Shown piece after piece: positions 34,236 to 43,314 of a stretch of 64,000 bases of DNA. The stretch comes from an uncultured Neomegalonema sp. (GTDB lineage Bacteria; Pseudomonadota; Alphaproteobacteria; Rhodobacterales; Rhodobacteraceae). Made by a program: the position numbers and the translations under genes. The notes beneath the pieces are model-generated. The model was given only the letters and a program-made list of their open reading frames with translations. It made no database searches and had not been told where the DNA came from. The stretch is from NCBI GenBank assembly GCA_937911325.1, contig CALDSD010000054.1, forward strand, positions 1 to 64,000. The letters are read 5' to 3'. Within the stretch, counting starts at the first letter, position 1, and each line of letters starts with the position of its first letter.

Positions 34236-35597
34236 ATGCGCTTCTCCATCGCTCCCCCACAATCAGAGGATCTCTCCAATCCGTCGCGGACGATCCAAAG
34301 CTATTGGACCGAGACGGCGCCGCCGGAGCGACCAGGCGCGCCGCTGGAAGGCGACGTCGAGACCGAAGTTGCGATCATCGGCGGCGGCTATACCGGCCTT
34401 GCTTGCGCGTTGACGCTGGCGCGTGACCACGGGGTGCAGGCGACGGTGCTCGAGGCCGGCGACATCGGATGGGGCGCGTCGGGACGCAACGGCGGGATCG
34501 TGTCGATCGACTGCACCCAGCTGTCGCTGCGAGAGAAACAACGCCGCGTCGGTGAAGCGGAGACCATTCGGTTTTACGCAAGTCAGGCCGAGGCCGTCGT
34601 GAACCTTCGCGCTTTGATCGCCGAAGAAGGGATCGCCTGCGATGCAAGCGGCGCTTCGGTTCTGGAGGTCGCCTCCAGCCCGCGCGGATACGAAGAAATG
34701 GCGCAGCAGGTCTCGTACTATACACAGAAGCTGGGACTGCGAGCCCGGCGGCTGTCCCGGGATGCGTTGCGCGAGGAAAGCTTCGAGAGCCCATACGCGT
34801 TCGGCGCGCTTGAATGCGCCCCGGCTTTTAGCGTGCATCCGCTGAAACTGGTCTTGGGCATCGCCGCCGCGGCCGTAAGGGGCGGCGCGGTCCTGCACCC
34901 CAACAGCGCCGTTCGTTCCTGGCGACGCGAAGGACGCCGCCACCTTCTGGAAACCGACCGAGGAACCGTTCGCGCCCGGTTCGTCGCGTTGGCCACGAAC
35001 GGCTTTCCACCGACGCGGCTGCAACCGAGCGTCACCAGCCGCGCCCTTCCCGTCTTGTCCAACATCATTGTGACGCGTCCGCTGAGCGACGAGCAGCGCG
35101 AGGCGCATGGATGGCGCGATCACCGCCCGATGTATGACGACCGAAACCTTCTGCGCTATTTTCGGATGTTGCCCGACGGGCGCTTTCTCTTGGGCGCGCG
35201 CGGCGACGTCTGGGGCACGGAGACGGGCGCGAAGGCTATGCGACAGGCGTTGCTGCGCGACCTTGAGGCCATGTTTCCCGCCTGGGCCGACGTTCCGATC
35301 ACTCATTTCTGGCGCGGCCCGATCTGCGCCACCTTGTCGAGAGCTCCGTCGATTGGCCGGTCTCAGGACGATCCGACCGTCCTTTTCGCATTCGGATACC
35401 ACGGCACGGGAGTGAACAGCGCGACCTGGTGCGGCGCGGCGCTGGCGCGGCTTATCGCCGAGGGCGATGACGGCGAAGAGGGCATCCCGTCGCTCTACCG
35501 CGGCCGCCCCCCGCGCGTGCCGTTTCCGGGCCTCAAGCCGTATCTTGTCGGCGCCGGTCTTCTGTGGCGGGGGCTGCGAGATCGCTTGGGTTTTTAG
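34236..35597 (+). CDS. FAD-dependent oxidoreductase (PuuB/OrdL-like amine oxidase)
   Basis: A 453-residue DAO-type flavoenzyme resembling gamma-glutamylputrescine oxidase. The Rossmann loop VAIIGGGYTGLACALTLA is near residue 45, followed by VLEAGDIGWGASGRNGGIV, where this family holds the FAD. The C-terminal HGTGVNSATWCGAALARLI closes the FAD site. The N-terminal QSYWTETAP is typical of the PuuB/OrdL group. It would oxidise an amine made from imported putrescine or a similar compound. It is divergent from potF, with 236 bases between; no puuA, puuC or puuD is in view. Confidence 0.88.
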   Translation: MRFSIAPPQSEDLSNPSRTIQSYWTETAPPERPGAPLEGDVETEVAIIGGGYTGLACALTLARDHGVQATVLEAGDIGWGASGRNGGIVSIDCTQLSLREKQRRVGEAETIRFYASQAEAVVNLRALIAEEGIACDASGASVLEVASSPRGYEEMAQQVSYYTQKLGLRARRLSRDALREESFESPYAFGALECAPAFSVHPLKLVLGIAAAAVRGGAVLHPNSAVRSWRREGRRHLLETDRGTVRARFVALATNGFPPTRLQPSVTSRALPVLSNIIVTRPLSDEQREAHGWRDHRPMYDDRNLLRYFRMLPDGRFLLGARGDVWGTETGAKAMRQALLRDLEAMFPAWADVPITHFWRGPICATLSRAPSIGRSQDDPTVLFAFGYHGTGVNSATWCGAALARLIAEGDDGEEGIPSLYRGRPPRVPFPGLKPYLVGAGLLWRGLRDRLGF

Positions 35598-35618
35598 CCT
35601 TCCAATCCTGCGTCAGGG

Positions 35619-38477
35619 TTACAGCGCGCCGATCCGCTTGACGAAAATCTCCCTGACGCGGCCCCGGGTCGCCGCGAGCCGTTTCTCCAGCGCCTCAAAG
35701 TTCGGCGCGCCCGCGCTGCGCGCGAACAGGTCCTTAAGCGCATCTCCAGACGTTTCAGGATCAAAGGCCTCATCGAGCGCGACGCTTTCAAGTTGGCTCA
35801 AGCCCATCTGCAGATCATAGGCGGCGTTGAGCGCGCCGGCTTCGGCCGCGGAGAGCGCGCCGGCGTTCAGCAACCTCTTGAACGCGTCGTCAGTGGAAAC
35901 CCCGCCGTCGCGACACACGCCCGCGATGAGAAGGCCCGTCTGAGCGATGAACTCGAGGTCGACCAGCCCCCCGGGGCCAAACTTCAGCGACCATAGCCGA
36001 TGCGCCGATTCTGGATGGGCCGCGTCGAGCTTGCCGCGCATCTCGGCGGCGCCCCGGCGTATGTCCGCCGGATCGTGAAACTTGCCAAGCGCGGTGGCGA
36101 CGGCGGCGGCGACATCGCGCGCCAAATCTGTTGGTCCGGCCACGACGCGACCGCGGGTGAGCGCCATCTGTTCCCAGACCCAGGCAGACTCGCTTTGATA
36201 TCTTGTGAAGGCCGCCAGCGATGTCGCCAACGGCCCCGAGCGGCCGGACGGGCGCAAGCGCATATCGACCTCATACAACGCGCCTTCGGAGGTCGGCGCG
36301 GTCAGCGCGGCGGTGAGCCTTTGGGTGAGGCGCGCGTAGTATTGCGGCGCCGCCAGAGGTTTTGCGCCGTCGGACATCTCCGAGACCTCTGCGTCGTAAA
36401 TGATGATCAGATCCAGGTCTGATCGCGACGTCATCTCCCGAGAGCCAAACTTGCCCATCGCCAGCACCGCGGCTCCCCTCCCGGGCGGGCGACCGTGCGC
36501 CGAGGCGAGATCGGCCAGGACATGAGGCCATAGCGCCCGAACACAGACCTCCGCCAAATCGCTGAAAGCGCCTGACGCTTCCCGCGGCGACGCGAGCCCG
36601 CGCAAAAGCCCCACTCCGATTTGAAAGCGCTGCTCCGCCGCCCACCGCCGCGCCGCGTCGAGAACCCGCTCATAGTCGGTTTCCGCCGCCAGGCTCGCCT
36701 CAAGGGCCGCGAGCTGCTTGTCGGCGCTTTCGAACGGCTCGAAGAAGCCGGGATCGAGCACGGCGTCCAAGACCGCCGGTTTGCGCGCGAGATAGTCCGC
36801 CAAACGTGGGGCCAGAGCCGTTATGTCGGTCAAAAGCTTGAGCAAGGCCGGGTTCGCCTCGCACAGGGCGAAGAACTGCACGCCGCTCGGCAGACCAGTC
36901 AAAAACCGATCAAACCGCGTCAGGGCCCGAATTGGGTCAGGCGAGGCCGAAACGCGTTCGAGGATCTCCGGCAGCAGCCGCTCCAGCGCCGCCCGAGCCC
37001 TTGGATGACGCGCTGCGCGCAACCCGCCTGAGAGCCAGCGGTCGACGAACTCCTCGATCCGACCCGGTTCGGCGAGAGACGCGGAGGACGGCGCCAACGC
37101 CTTTCGCGGCGGCGGCGTTTTCTCGTCGAGAACGCCGCTGCTGATCCGACGGACAGCCTCCATATGGGCGCGCGTCTGCGCCACGAAGTCGGCGACGTCG
37201 CGAGACCCCATCAACGCCGCCAGCCGGGAAACGCCTTCGGCGCTCGATGGTATCCTGTGCGTCTGCTGGTCTTCGACCATCTGCACGCGATGCTCGATGT
37301 CGCGCAGGTGGCGATAGGCGCTTTCCAAGGCCGCGTAGTCGTCCTTGGAAATCTCTCCCGCAGCCGAAAAAGCCTTCAGCGCATCGAGTGTTCTCGGCGC
37401 CCGGAACTCGGCGCGACGCCCCCCCATTGTCAGTTGCCGCGTCTGGGCGAGAAACTCGATCTCTCGGATCCCGCCGGCGCCAAGCTTAACGTCCTGGCCC
37501 TCGACGGCTATGTCGGCCCCGCCCTCATGCTGTCGGATCCGCGCGAGCATGTCGGCGGCGTCCTCTATGGCCGCGTAGTCGAGATGCCTGCGCCAGACAA
37601 ACGGCGTCAACCGTTTGAGGTAGGCCTCGCCCGCCTCGATATCTCCGGCGACCGGGCGGGCTTTGATATGCGCAGCGCGCTCCCACGTGCGACCGTAGGA
37701 CTCGTAATACTGCTCGGCTGCGGGCATCGACAGGCAGACCGGGGTCGAGGCAGGATCAGGGCGAAGGCGAAGATCCATCCGCGCCACATATCCATCCCCA
37801 TCGACATCCGAGATCAACTTGACCAAGGCTCTTGTGAGCTGGGCGAACCTGGTTTTCGCCGTCTGCGACGCGTCGTCCGACAATCGATCCGGATCAAAAA
37901 GGACAATGACGTCGACGTCAGACGAGTAGTTGAGTTCCCGCGACCCGAGCTTGCCCATTCCCAGAACGACGAAGCCTGAGCGCTCGGCGTTCAGCCCCGT
38001 CAGTACGCCTTTCCCCTCCTCCTCTCGCAGGAGAGCCTTTACGCCCGCCGCCAGCGACGCCTCGGCAAAATCCGAAAGCGCTCGCGTGGTTTCATCCAGA
38101 GCCCAAACTCTCCCGAGATCCGCAAGAGCGGCCAGGAGGGCGACCCTTCTGCGCGTGCGCCGCAAGACCTGCGACAAGTCCGGGAACCCTTCATGCGACG
38201 AAACGCGATCCAGCTCGGCCTGCAGCGCCGCCTCAGGGGACCTGTCCCAAATTTGACCTAACCACTCCGCCTCGCGGCGGATAAGACGCCGCAAAAAGGG
38301 GGCTTGAAAGGCGGCGAGCAGAAGATCCCGCGCGCCTTTCGGGCCGAACGCCTTGGCGTCGTCGGCGTCGTCCGATGTGACCGGAGCAATCGCGGGCCGA
38401 GGGCTCGCGCCCTGCGCTGAAGTCTCCGAGGCCACGGAAATTCTGGAGATGAAGGCTTCACTTTGCTGGAAGTTCAT
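35619..38477 (-). CDS. glnE: bifunctional glutamine synthetase adenylyltransferase/adenylyl-removing enzyme
   Basis: A 952-residue GlnE, which adds AMP to glutamine synthetase and removes it in response to PII and glutamine. Both nucleotidyltransferase domains are intact. The first (removal) has GSRELNYSSDVDVIVLFD, the second (addition) has GSREMTSRSDLDLIIIYD, each with the G-S-x9-D-x-D site. A GlnD-like helical domain follows each. The ATG at 38477 is chosen because GGAG lies 9 bases upstream; the frame extends 19 codons further without homology. It converges on the flavoenzyme gene. It is divergent from the exopolysaccharide genes. Confidence 0.96.
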   Translation of the reverse strand: MNFQQSEAFISRISVASETSAQGASPRPAIAPVTSDDADDAKAFGPKGARDLLLAAFQAPFLRRLIRREAEWLGQIWDRSPEAALQAELDRVSSHEGFPDLSQVLRRTRRRVALLAALADLGRVWALDETTRALSDFAEASLAAGVKALLREEEGKGVLTGLNAERSGFVVLGMGKLGSRELNYSSDVDVIVLFDPDRLSDDASQTAKTRFAQLTRALVKLISDVDGDGYVARMDLRLRPDPASTPVCLSMPAAEQYYESYGRTWERAAHIKARPVAGDIEAGEAYLKRLTPFVWRRHLDYAAIEDAADMLARIRQHEGGADIAVEGQDVKLGAGGIREIEFLAQTRQLTMGGRRAEFRAPRTLDALKAFSAAGEISKDDYAALESAYRHLRDIEHRVQMVEDQQTHRIPSSAEGVSRLAALMGSRDVADFVAQTRAHMEAVRRISSGVLDEKTPPPRKALAPSSASLAEPGRIEEFVDRWLSGGLRAARHPRARAALERLLPEILERVSASPDPIRALTRFDRFLTGLPSGVQFFALCEANPALLKLLTDITALAPRLADYLARKPAVLDAVLDPGFFEPFESADKQLAALEASLAAETDYERVLDAARRWAAEQRFQIGVGLLRGLASPREASGAFSDLAEVCVRALWPHVLADLASAHGRPPGRGAAVLAMGKFGSREMTSRSDLDLIIIYDAEVSEMSDGAKPLAAPQYYARLTQRLTAALTAPTSEGALYEVDMRLRPSGRSGPLATSLAAFTRYQSESAWVWEQMALTRGRVVAGPTDLARDVAAAVATALGKFHDPADIRRGAAEMRGKLDAAHPESAHRLWSLKFGPGGLVDLEFIAQTGLLIAGVCRDGGVSTDDAFKRLLNAGALSAAEAGALNAAYDLQMGLSQLESVALDEAFDPETSGDALKDLFARSAGAPNFEALEKRLAATRGRVREIFVKRIGAL

Positions 38478-38624
38478 GCGCGTTGTCTCCAAGCGAGGCG
38501 CCCCTGACACGAAGATGCCTTCGCGATATCCCACGCCTGCCGACGCTTTGAGAAACAGGTTACCTTTTCCCAGTAATCGTGAGCAAAGCTTGGCTCAAAG
38601 GCAAACTTGGCGCTGGTTGGCGAG

Positions 38625-38690
38625 CAATTTGCGACATGGCGTTCCATGTCTCATAAGCGTCGGTCGCCGTTTCAAATTGCGACACTGGCG
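38625..38690. repeat. 17-18-bp direct repeats and a dyad upstream of the EPS genes
   Basis: CAATTTGCGACATGGCG at 38625-38641 and CAAATTGCGACACTGGCG at 38673-38690 are nearly identical, in the same orientation, 48 bases apart. A perfect 7-bp dyad GACATGG/CCATGTC (38633-38650) overlaps the first. They lie in the glnE/EPS gap, ending 20 bases before the first EPS start, so they could bind a regulator. Confidence 0.55.
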
Positions 38691-38710
38691 AAACGTAAGG
38701 AACAATCGCT

Positions 38711-39373
38711 ATGGGTCTTGTCGGGTCTGGCACCAGAGTCGAGCGCGTCTTGAAAGGACTGCGGCTGCTCTGCTTGGGTTTTGCTGCAAGCATCGTGGCT
38801 TTGGCGACGCCAATCGACGCATCTCAGAGTGCGAAAGCGCAGTCCGGCGCAATCGACCCGAACGCGAAGGAATATGTTCTTGGCCCGGGCGACACGATCC
38901 AGATTTTCGTCTGGCGCAGCGCCGAGCTGACGGAGACGCTGTTCGTCAGACCCGACGGTCGCATCACCACGCGCTTGCTCGAAGATCTGCAGGCGGCGGG
39001 ACGCACGCCGACTGAACTGGCGCGCGACATTGAGACGGGGCTGGCGGAGTTCGTCCAGACTCCCATCGTCACAGTGATCGTGACGGCCGTCGGGCAGGCG
39101 AACCAACAGAACATCACGGTTCTTGGTCAAGCCACGATGCCAAGCCAATTGCCCTATTTCAACGGCATGACGGTGCTCGACGTCATCGTGGCTGTCGGCG
39201 GATTGACGCCTTTGGCGGACGGCAATGGCTCGATACTGATCCGCGAGCAGGAGAACGCCACAAGAAGCGCAATCGAGTTGAGGCTCGACGATCTTCTGAG
39301 CGAAGGCGATCTGAGCGCCGACATCGACGTTCGCCCCGGCGATACGATCATCATCCCGGAATCCTGGCTCTAA
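38711..39373 (+). CDS. polysaccharide export protein (Wza-like, first copy)
   Basis: A 220-residue export protein with a Poly_export domain (PF02563) and an SLBB domain. A Sec signal region covers residues about 15-45 and has no lipobox Cys, so it is likely soluble in the periplasm. YVLGPGDTIQIFVWRSAELTETLFVRPDGRIT is the Poly_export opening; ITVLGQATMPSQLPYFNGMTVLDVI is the SLBB part; PGDTIIIPESWL ends the protein. It belongs to the short type found in PEP-CTERM/exosortase-associated EPS loci (TIGR03027-like). A second copy starts 21 bases later. TAAGGA precedes the start. Confidence 0.9.
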   Translation: MGLVGSGTRVERVLKGLRLLCLGFAASIVALATPIDASQSAKAQSGAIDPNAKEYVLGPGDTIQIFVWRSAELTETLFVRPDGRITTRLLEDLQAAGRTPTELARDIETGLAEFVQTPIVTVIVTAVGQANQQNITVLGQATMPSQLPYFNGMTVLDVIVAVGGLTPLADGNGSILIREQENATRSAIELRLDDLLSEGDLSADIDVRPGDTIIIPESWL

Positions 39374-39394
39374 TCGCCGCTCCAAGGAGTAAAT

Positions 39395-40012
39395 ATGATG
39401 CGCTTTGCTATTCTGATCGCGGCGATTGCGACCCTAGCCGGCTGTGCGACGCCAAACGCCAACTTGCCCGAGGCGCCCCTAAGCGTCTCAGAGGTTGAAC
39501 TTCAGGGACCAGACTATCGGATTGGACCTGGCGACACCCTGGCGATCGAAGTCTGGCAGTCGCCAGAGCTTTCGGTCACCGCGCCAGTCCGCCCAGATGG
39601 TCGGATCTCCTCGCCGCTGGTGGATGACGTGCTGGCTGCAGGCAAAACCTCGACGGCGCTCGCGCGGGAAATCGAAGGCGCGCTCGCGCCTTATGTTCAG
39701 GATCCCCGCGTGACCGTGCGCGTAGCAGGTCTCGGCAACCGCAACCGTCAAACCGTTCGTGTTCTCGGACAGGTCGGCACCCCGACAGCGCTTCCCTACC
39801 GCGCCGGCATGCGTCTGACCGACGTGCTCACACAGGTCGGTGGTCTGTCGCAATTTGCACAGGGCAACGCAACGCTGTTGATCCGATCTGTCGAAGGACG
39901 CCGCGAAAGCTATCGACTGCGTCTGGACGACCTGATCCGAGGCGGCGACGTGAGCGCCGACCGCCCGCTTCTGCCAGGCGACACGATCATCGTCCCCGAG
40001 CGCTATCTGTAG
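39395..40012 (+). CDS. polysaccharide export lipoprotein (Wza-like, second copy)
   Basis: A 205-residue paralogue of the preceding gene, with the same two domains and ending (PGDTIIVPERYL). Its signal ends in the lipobox LAGCA, with Cys at residue 17, so it is a lipoprotein likely placed in the outer membrane. The Poly_export motif is YRIGPGDTLAIEVWQSPELSVTAPVRPDGRI. AAGGAG lies upstream. Tandem copies with and without a lipid anchor could form a mixed or two-layer export ring; this is inference. Confidence 0.92.
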   Translation: MMRFAILIAAIATLAGCATPNANLPEAPLSVSEVELQGPDYRIGPGDTLAIEVWQSPELSVTAPVRPDGRISSPLVDDVLAAGKTSTALAREIEGALAPYVQDPRVTVRVAGLGNRNRQTVRVLGQVGTPTALPYRAGMRLTDVLTQVGGLSQFAQGNATLLIRSVEGRRESYRLRLDDLIRGGDVSADRPLLPGDTIIVPERYL

Positions 40013-40233
40013 CAAGGCGACGGCGACAGGCGGGCTGTCTGGTAGGATTGCCCGCTCGTTCCGGGGTGTTTGTCGCTTCAACGCAACAAGGACGCGCAAA
40101 ACATGGATAATCGCCGTTAACCTGCGCTGAGGACTTCCCTGATACGCTGACGAGAGCGTTTTTGGAATTGAGCCGCCGCTCGCATTCTCGAGCGATGAAA
40201 TCGTGGCGGTCGATGAGTTGAGAGGGGCGCCAA

Positions 40234-41802
40234 ATGCTGTTTGGTGATGCGGTCCTTGCGGACCTGAGGAAACGTCGATCAGCGACCCTTCTCGTGACAG
40301 CGTGTTGCGCTGCGGCGCTTTTGGCTCCCGGGCACTCTCTCGCCCAAGAGACGGCGAGCGGCGACGGAGCGGCGACGGCGACCCAAAATGGCGGCGATGA
40401 CGCGCCTGGAGCCGCCAATCCGGTTGCTGGCCAAGACGAATTGACGGCCGGACTAACGGTCGGCAGCGGCGGTTGGGTGACCACAGTCCGGCCATTCTTC
40501 GAGCAGGCAGTCACCTTCTCGGACAATATCGACCTCGACCCCGACGACGAGGCTGTAGAAGACTACATTTCCACAAGCACGGTCGGCGTCGATTTCAATG
40601 CGGATACGGCGCGCCTTAAGACTGATGGCGGTCTTTCAATCTCTTATGACGCTTCTCTCGGCGGCAATTCAGACGACGAGACACGGATAAACTCGGATGT
40701 CGAAGCTGTCGCTGCGTTTGTTCCCGATCGGTTTTTTGTCGAGGCCTTCGCCGACATCAGAGAAGAACTGGTCAACGAAAACAGCGGGTCTTCGGGCAAC
40801 GACACAGCCGGGCAGGATGGCCGAGAGCGCGAGATCAATCTTGGCGTCGCTCCTTTTGTCATTTATCCGATCGAAGGCTTGGGTGAAGCAGAAGTTAAAG
40901 CTGCGTACTCGACGGTTCTCGAAGAGGGCGACGAGGCCGAAGACAGCTGGACGCAAGTCTATTCTGCGGCGCTGCGCACGGCGCCCCAAGCGCTCGATGG
41001 CGCAACGGTCGAGCTCTCCGGATCGTATACAAATTTCAATAATATCGACGATGAGGACGACAGCCGGGACTTGTGGACCGTCGCTCTGGGCGCCGAGACG
41101 CCGCTCTCTAGCACCTTCGCGATCAACGGGACGGTCGGGTACGATGACGTCTCGCCCGAGACCGATTTCGACAACGAAACCTCTGGACCGTTCGCAAACG
41201 TGGGCTTTCGCTATGTCCCAAGCCAAACACTGAATGCGACTGGTTTTCTTGGCTGGCGCTTTGGTGGCGTCGATTTTGGCGGCGAGGTTTCTTATCAGGC
41301 GACCGATGTTTGGGGGTTCCGAGCCGAGGCCAGTCGGCGACTTGACGCATTCGGGCTCGACGCTCGCCAGCGGCTGAACACGGAAGCAGACTTTGGGGAT
41401 GACGATGACCCAGCGATCCGTGACGAGGTTGTGCTGCAAGCAACGGCGCAAACGGGCAAAACGACACTCAATCTAAATGCCAGCGCGGAGCGCGCTGAAC
41501 TTCAGGGAGACGAAGAAGGCGAAAGCGACGAAATCACGCTGCGCGCAAGCGCGGATTTTGATCGCCAGTTTGGCTTCACCGCTTGGACCTATGGGGCAGG
41601 CGTCGGTTATGAGCACTTCATCGCCGGTGAAGCTGACGATGTCGACACAGATACCGTGGATTTGGGCCTGAAAGTGTCCTATCAGCTCAACAAGAATGTG
41701 AGCATCTTCACGCGCTATGGCTTCACGCAGCGTTTTGCGGACGAAAGCAACGACGAATATATTGAGAACTTCGCGGTAATCGGCATTCGTGGTCAGCTAT
41801 AA
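40234..41802 (+). CDS. outer-membrane beta-barrel of the EPS locus (PEP-CTERM-associated type)
   Basis: A 522-residue outer-membrane protein. After a signal region ending near SLAQET comes a Gly/Asp-rich linker, then a long series of amphipathic strands with even spacing, and the end IGIRGQL. Acidic patches (DDEDDSRD, DFGDDDDPAI) occur in turns, as in calcium- or sugar-facing loops. Position between the Wza-like genes and the PEP-CTERM-type ATPase matches TIGR03016-like proteins, which are thought to be the outer-membrane channel or scaffold of such EPS systems. The 221-base gap before it is without a gene. Confidence 0.8.
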   Translation: MLFGDAVLADLRKRRSATLLVTACCAAALLAPGHSLAQETASGDGAATATQNGGDDAPGAANPVAGQDELTAGLTVGSGGWVTTVRPFFEQAVTFSDNIDLDPDDEAVEDYISTSTVGVDFNADTARLKTDGGLSISYDASLGGNSDDETRINSDVEAVAAFVPDRFFVEAFADIREELVNENSGSSGNDTAGQDGREREINLGVAPFVIYPIEGLGEAEVKAAYSTVLEEGDEAEDSWTQVYSAALRTAPQALDGATVELSGSYTNFNNIDDEDDSRDLWTVALGAETPLSSTFAINGTVGYDDVSPETDFDNETSGPFANVGFRYVPSQTLNATGFLGWRFGGVDFGGEVSYQATDVWGFRAEASRRLDAFGLDARQRLNTEADFGDDDDPAIRDEVVLQATAQTGKTTLNLNASAERAELQGDEEGESDEITLRASADFDRQFGFTAWTYGAGVGYEHFIAGEADDVDTDTVDLGLKVSYQLNKNVSIFTRYGFTQRFADESNDEYIENFAVIGIRGQL

Positions 41803-41938
41803 CGCTGTCGCGCCGCCGGCTTTCGAAGTCCGAAACGCCACCCTCGCAACCATGCTCTGAGGAGCGCGGCGCAAAGCGTCGGCAGACGTTTTGCATACTG
41901 GCTTTCAGGGCCAGTTTACGCCCGCTCTAGGAGTAGCC

Positions 41939-43129
41939 ATGTACGAGGACTTTTACGGACTGAGCGCCTCGCCCTTCAGGTTAACCCCGGACCACAAGTT
42001 CTACTTTGGCTCGGAGGCGCATCGCAAAGCGATGTCCTATCTGAAGTATGGGCTCTATCAGGGCGAAGGCTTCATCGTCATCACGGGCGACGTTGGGCTT
42101 GGCAAGTCGACGATGCTTGCGCAGCTATTTTCGGATCTAGACGAAGGTCAAGTCGTCGCCGCGCAGATCAACACGACCCAGATCGATGCGGACGACGCCA
42201 TTCGAATGATCTGCCGATCGTTTGGTATTGGCGCTCCCGGCGACGATAAATCGGCGCTGCTCAACGCGTTCGAGCAGTTCTTGAAAGAACGAAACTCCGA
42301 GGGCAAACGCGTGCTCCTCGTCGTCGATGAAGCTCAGAACCTGCCCGTTCGGTCGCTTGAAGAACTCCGGATGCTTTCGAACTTCAACGTCGACGGCCAA
42401 CCGCTTTTCCAAGGGTTTCTGGTTGGGCAACCGCAGTTCATGCGGACCCTCGCGCATCCCGACCTAGCGCAACTCAACCAACGCGTGATCGCATCGTTCC
42501 GACTACAGCCCATGTCGTTGGAGGAAACACGGGATTATATCGCCCATCGGCTGGAAACCGTCGGCTGGCAGGGCAATCCCGAGATCGACGCGAGCGCCTT
42601 CGAAGCCGTTTACGAGGATACCGGCGGGGTTCCCCGAAAGATCAACACGCTGTGCAATCGACTGATGCTCTACGGCGCGCTGGAGGAGCTGAAGCACATC
42701 GACCGGGGCGTGGTCGAAACCGTCGTCGCGGACATGAGCGAAGAGGCCCACCGCGCCGACACTGAATTCGACGCGGCGCCCGGGCCGATGTCGGGCGATC
42801 CGAACCATCCGGATCTGCGACCTGCGGGCGCGGCCCTGCCCGCCCAGCCGGGCTCTGGCTACGCCCCGCATCTCGATGAAGACGCGTCGAGCCGGCTCGA
42901 AGCGCTCGGCGCCCGGGTCGAGAGGCTCGAACGCCTCATGGCCGATCATGAGAAAGCGCTGCGTGATCTGATCGACGTCACCGTCAACCAGCTTGCGCCG
43001 ACGGTGACCGCGCAAGACGAGGCGGCGCCCGAAAAGCGCCGCGCGGAAGGCGAGGAAGGCGATGACGAAGAACCGCCGCACTGGTCCTATTTCGATCCAA
43101 ATCCAACGTCGAAAAGCGGCGGCGGCTGA
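41939..43129 (+). CDS. XrtA/PEP-CTERM-associated secretion ATPase
   Basis: A 396-residue AAA ATPase of the ExeA/GspA group, close to the PEP-CTERM-locus form (TIGR03015). It opens with the family signature MYEDFYGLSASPFRLTPDH. Walker A is GDVGLGKST and Walker B is LLVVDEAQNLP. Arg-finger-like GGVPRKINTLCNRLML follows. The last 100 residues are Pro/Asp-rich with a short coiled coil (ARVERLERLMADHEKAL). It would energise polymer export or assembly. AGGAG lies 6 bases before the ATG. It follows the barrel gene by 136 bases. Confidence 0.93.
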   Translation: MYEDFYGLSASPFRLTPDHKFYFGSEAHRKAMSYLKYGLYQGEGFIVITGDVGLGKSTMLAQLFSDLDEGQVVAAQINTTQIDADDAIRMICRSFGIGAPGDDKSALLNAFEQFLKERNSEGKRVLLVVDEAQNLPVRSLEELRMLSNFNVDGQPLFQGFLVGQPQFMRTLAHPDLAQLNQRVIASFRLQPMSLEETRDYIAHRLETVGWQGNPEIDASAFEAVYEDTGGVPRKINTLCNRLMLYGALEELKHIDRGVVETVVADMSEEAHRADTEFDAAPGPMSGDPNHPDLRPAGAALPAQPGSGYAPHLDEDASSRLEALGARVERLERLMADHEKALRDLIDVTVNQLAPTVTAQDEAAPEKRRAEGEEGDDEEPPHWSYFDPNPTSKSGGG

Positions 43130-43314
43130 CGCGATCGACGCCCCAGAACACTCACACCCTCGCGGTCATGCCGTCTGACGCCCTGTCGGTTCCGATCCGG
43201 TCGACGAAACAGATCCTCTCGAAAGTCGAGCGGATCGCGCGGATTTCCCGATCAAAGGTTTGATCAAGTCGCCTTTGCGTAGCACTATCCCCGCAGCGCA
43301 ACCGGGGTTTTGCG

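Noticed and set aside
34263-35402. 379-residue minus-strand frame
   Set aside because: Antisense to the flavoenzyme with a clear FAD motif; no features of its own.
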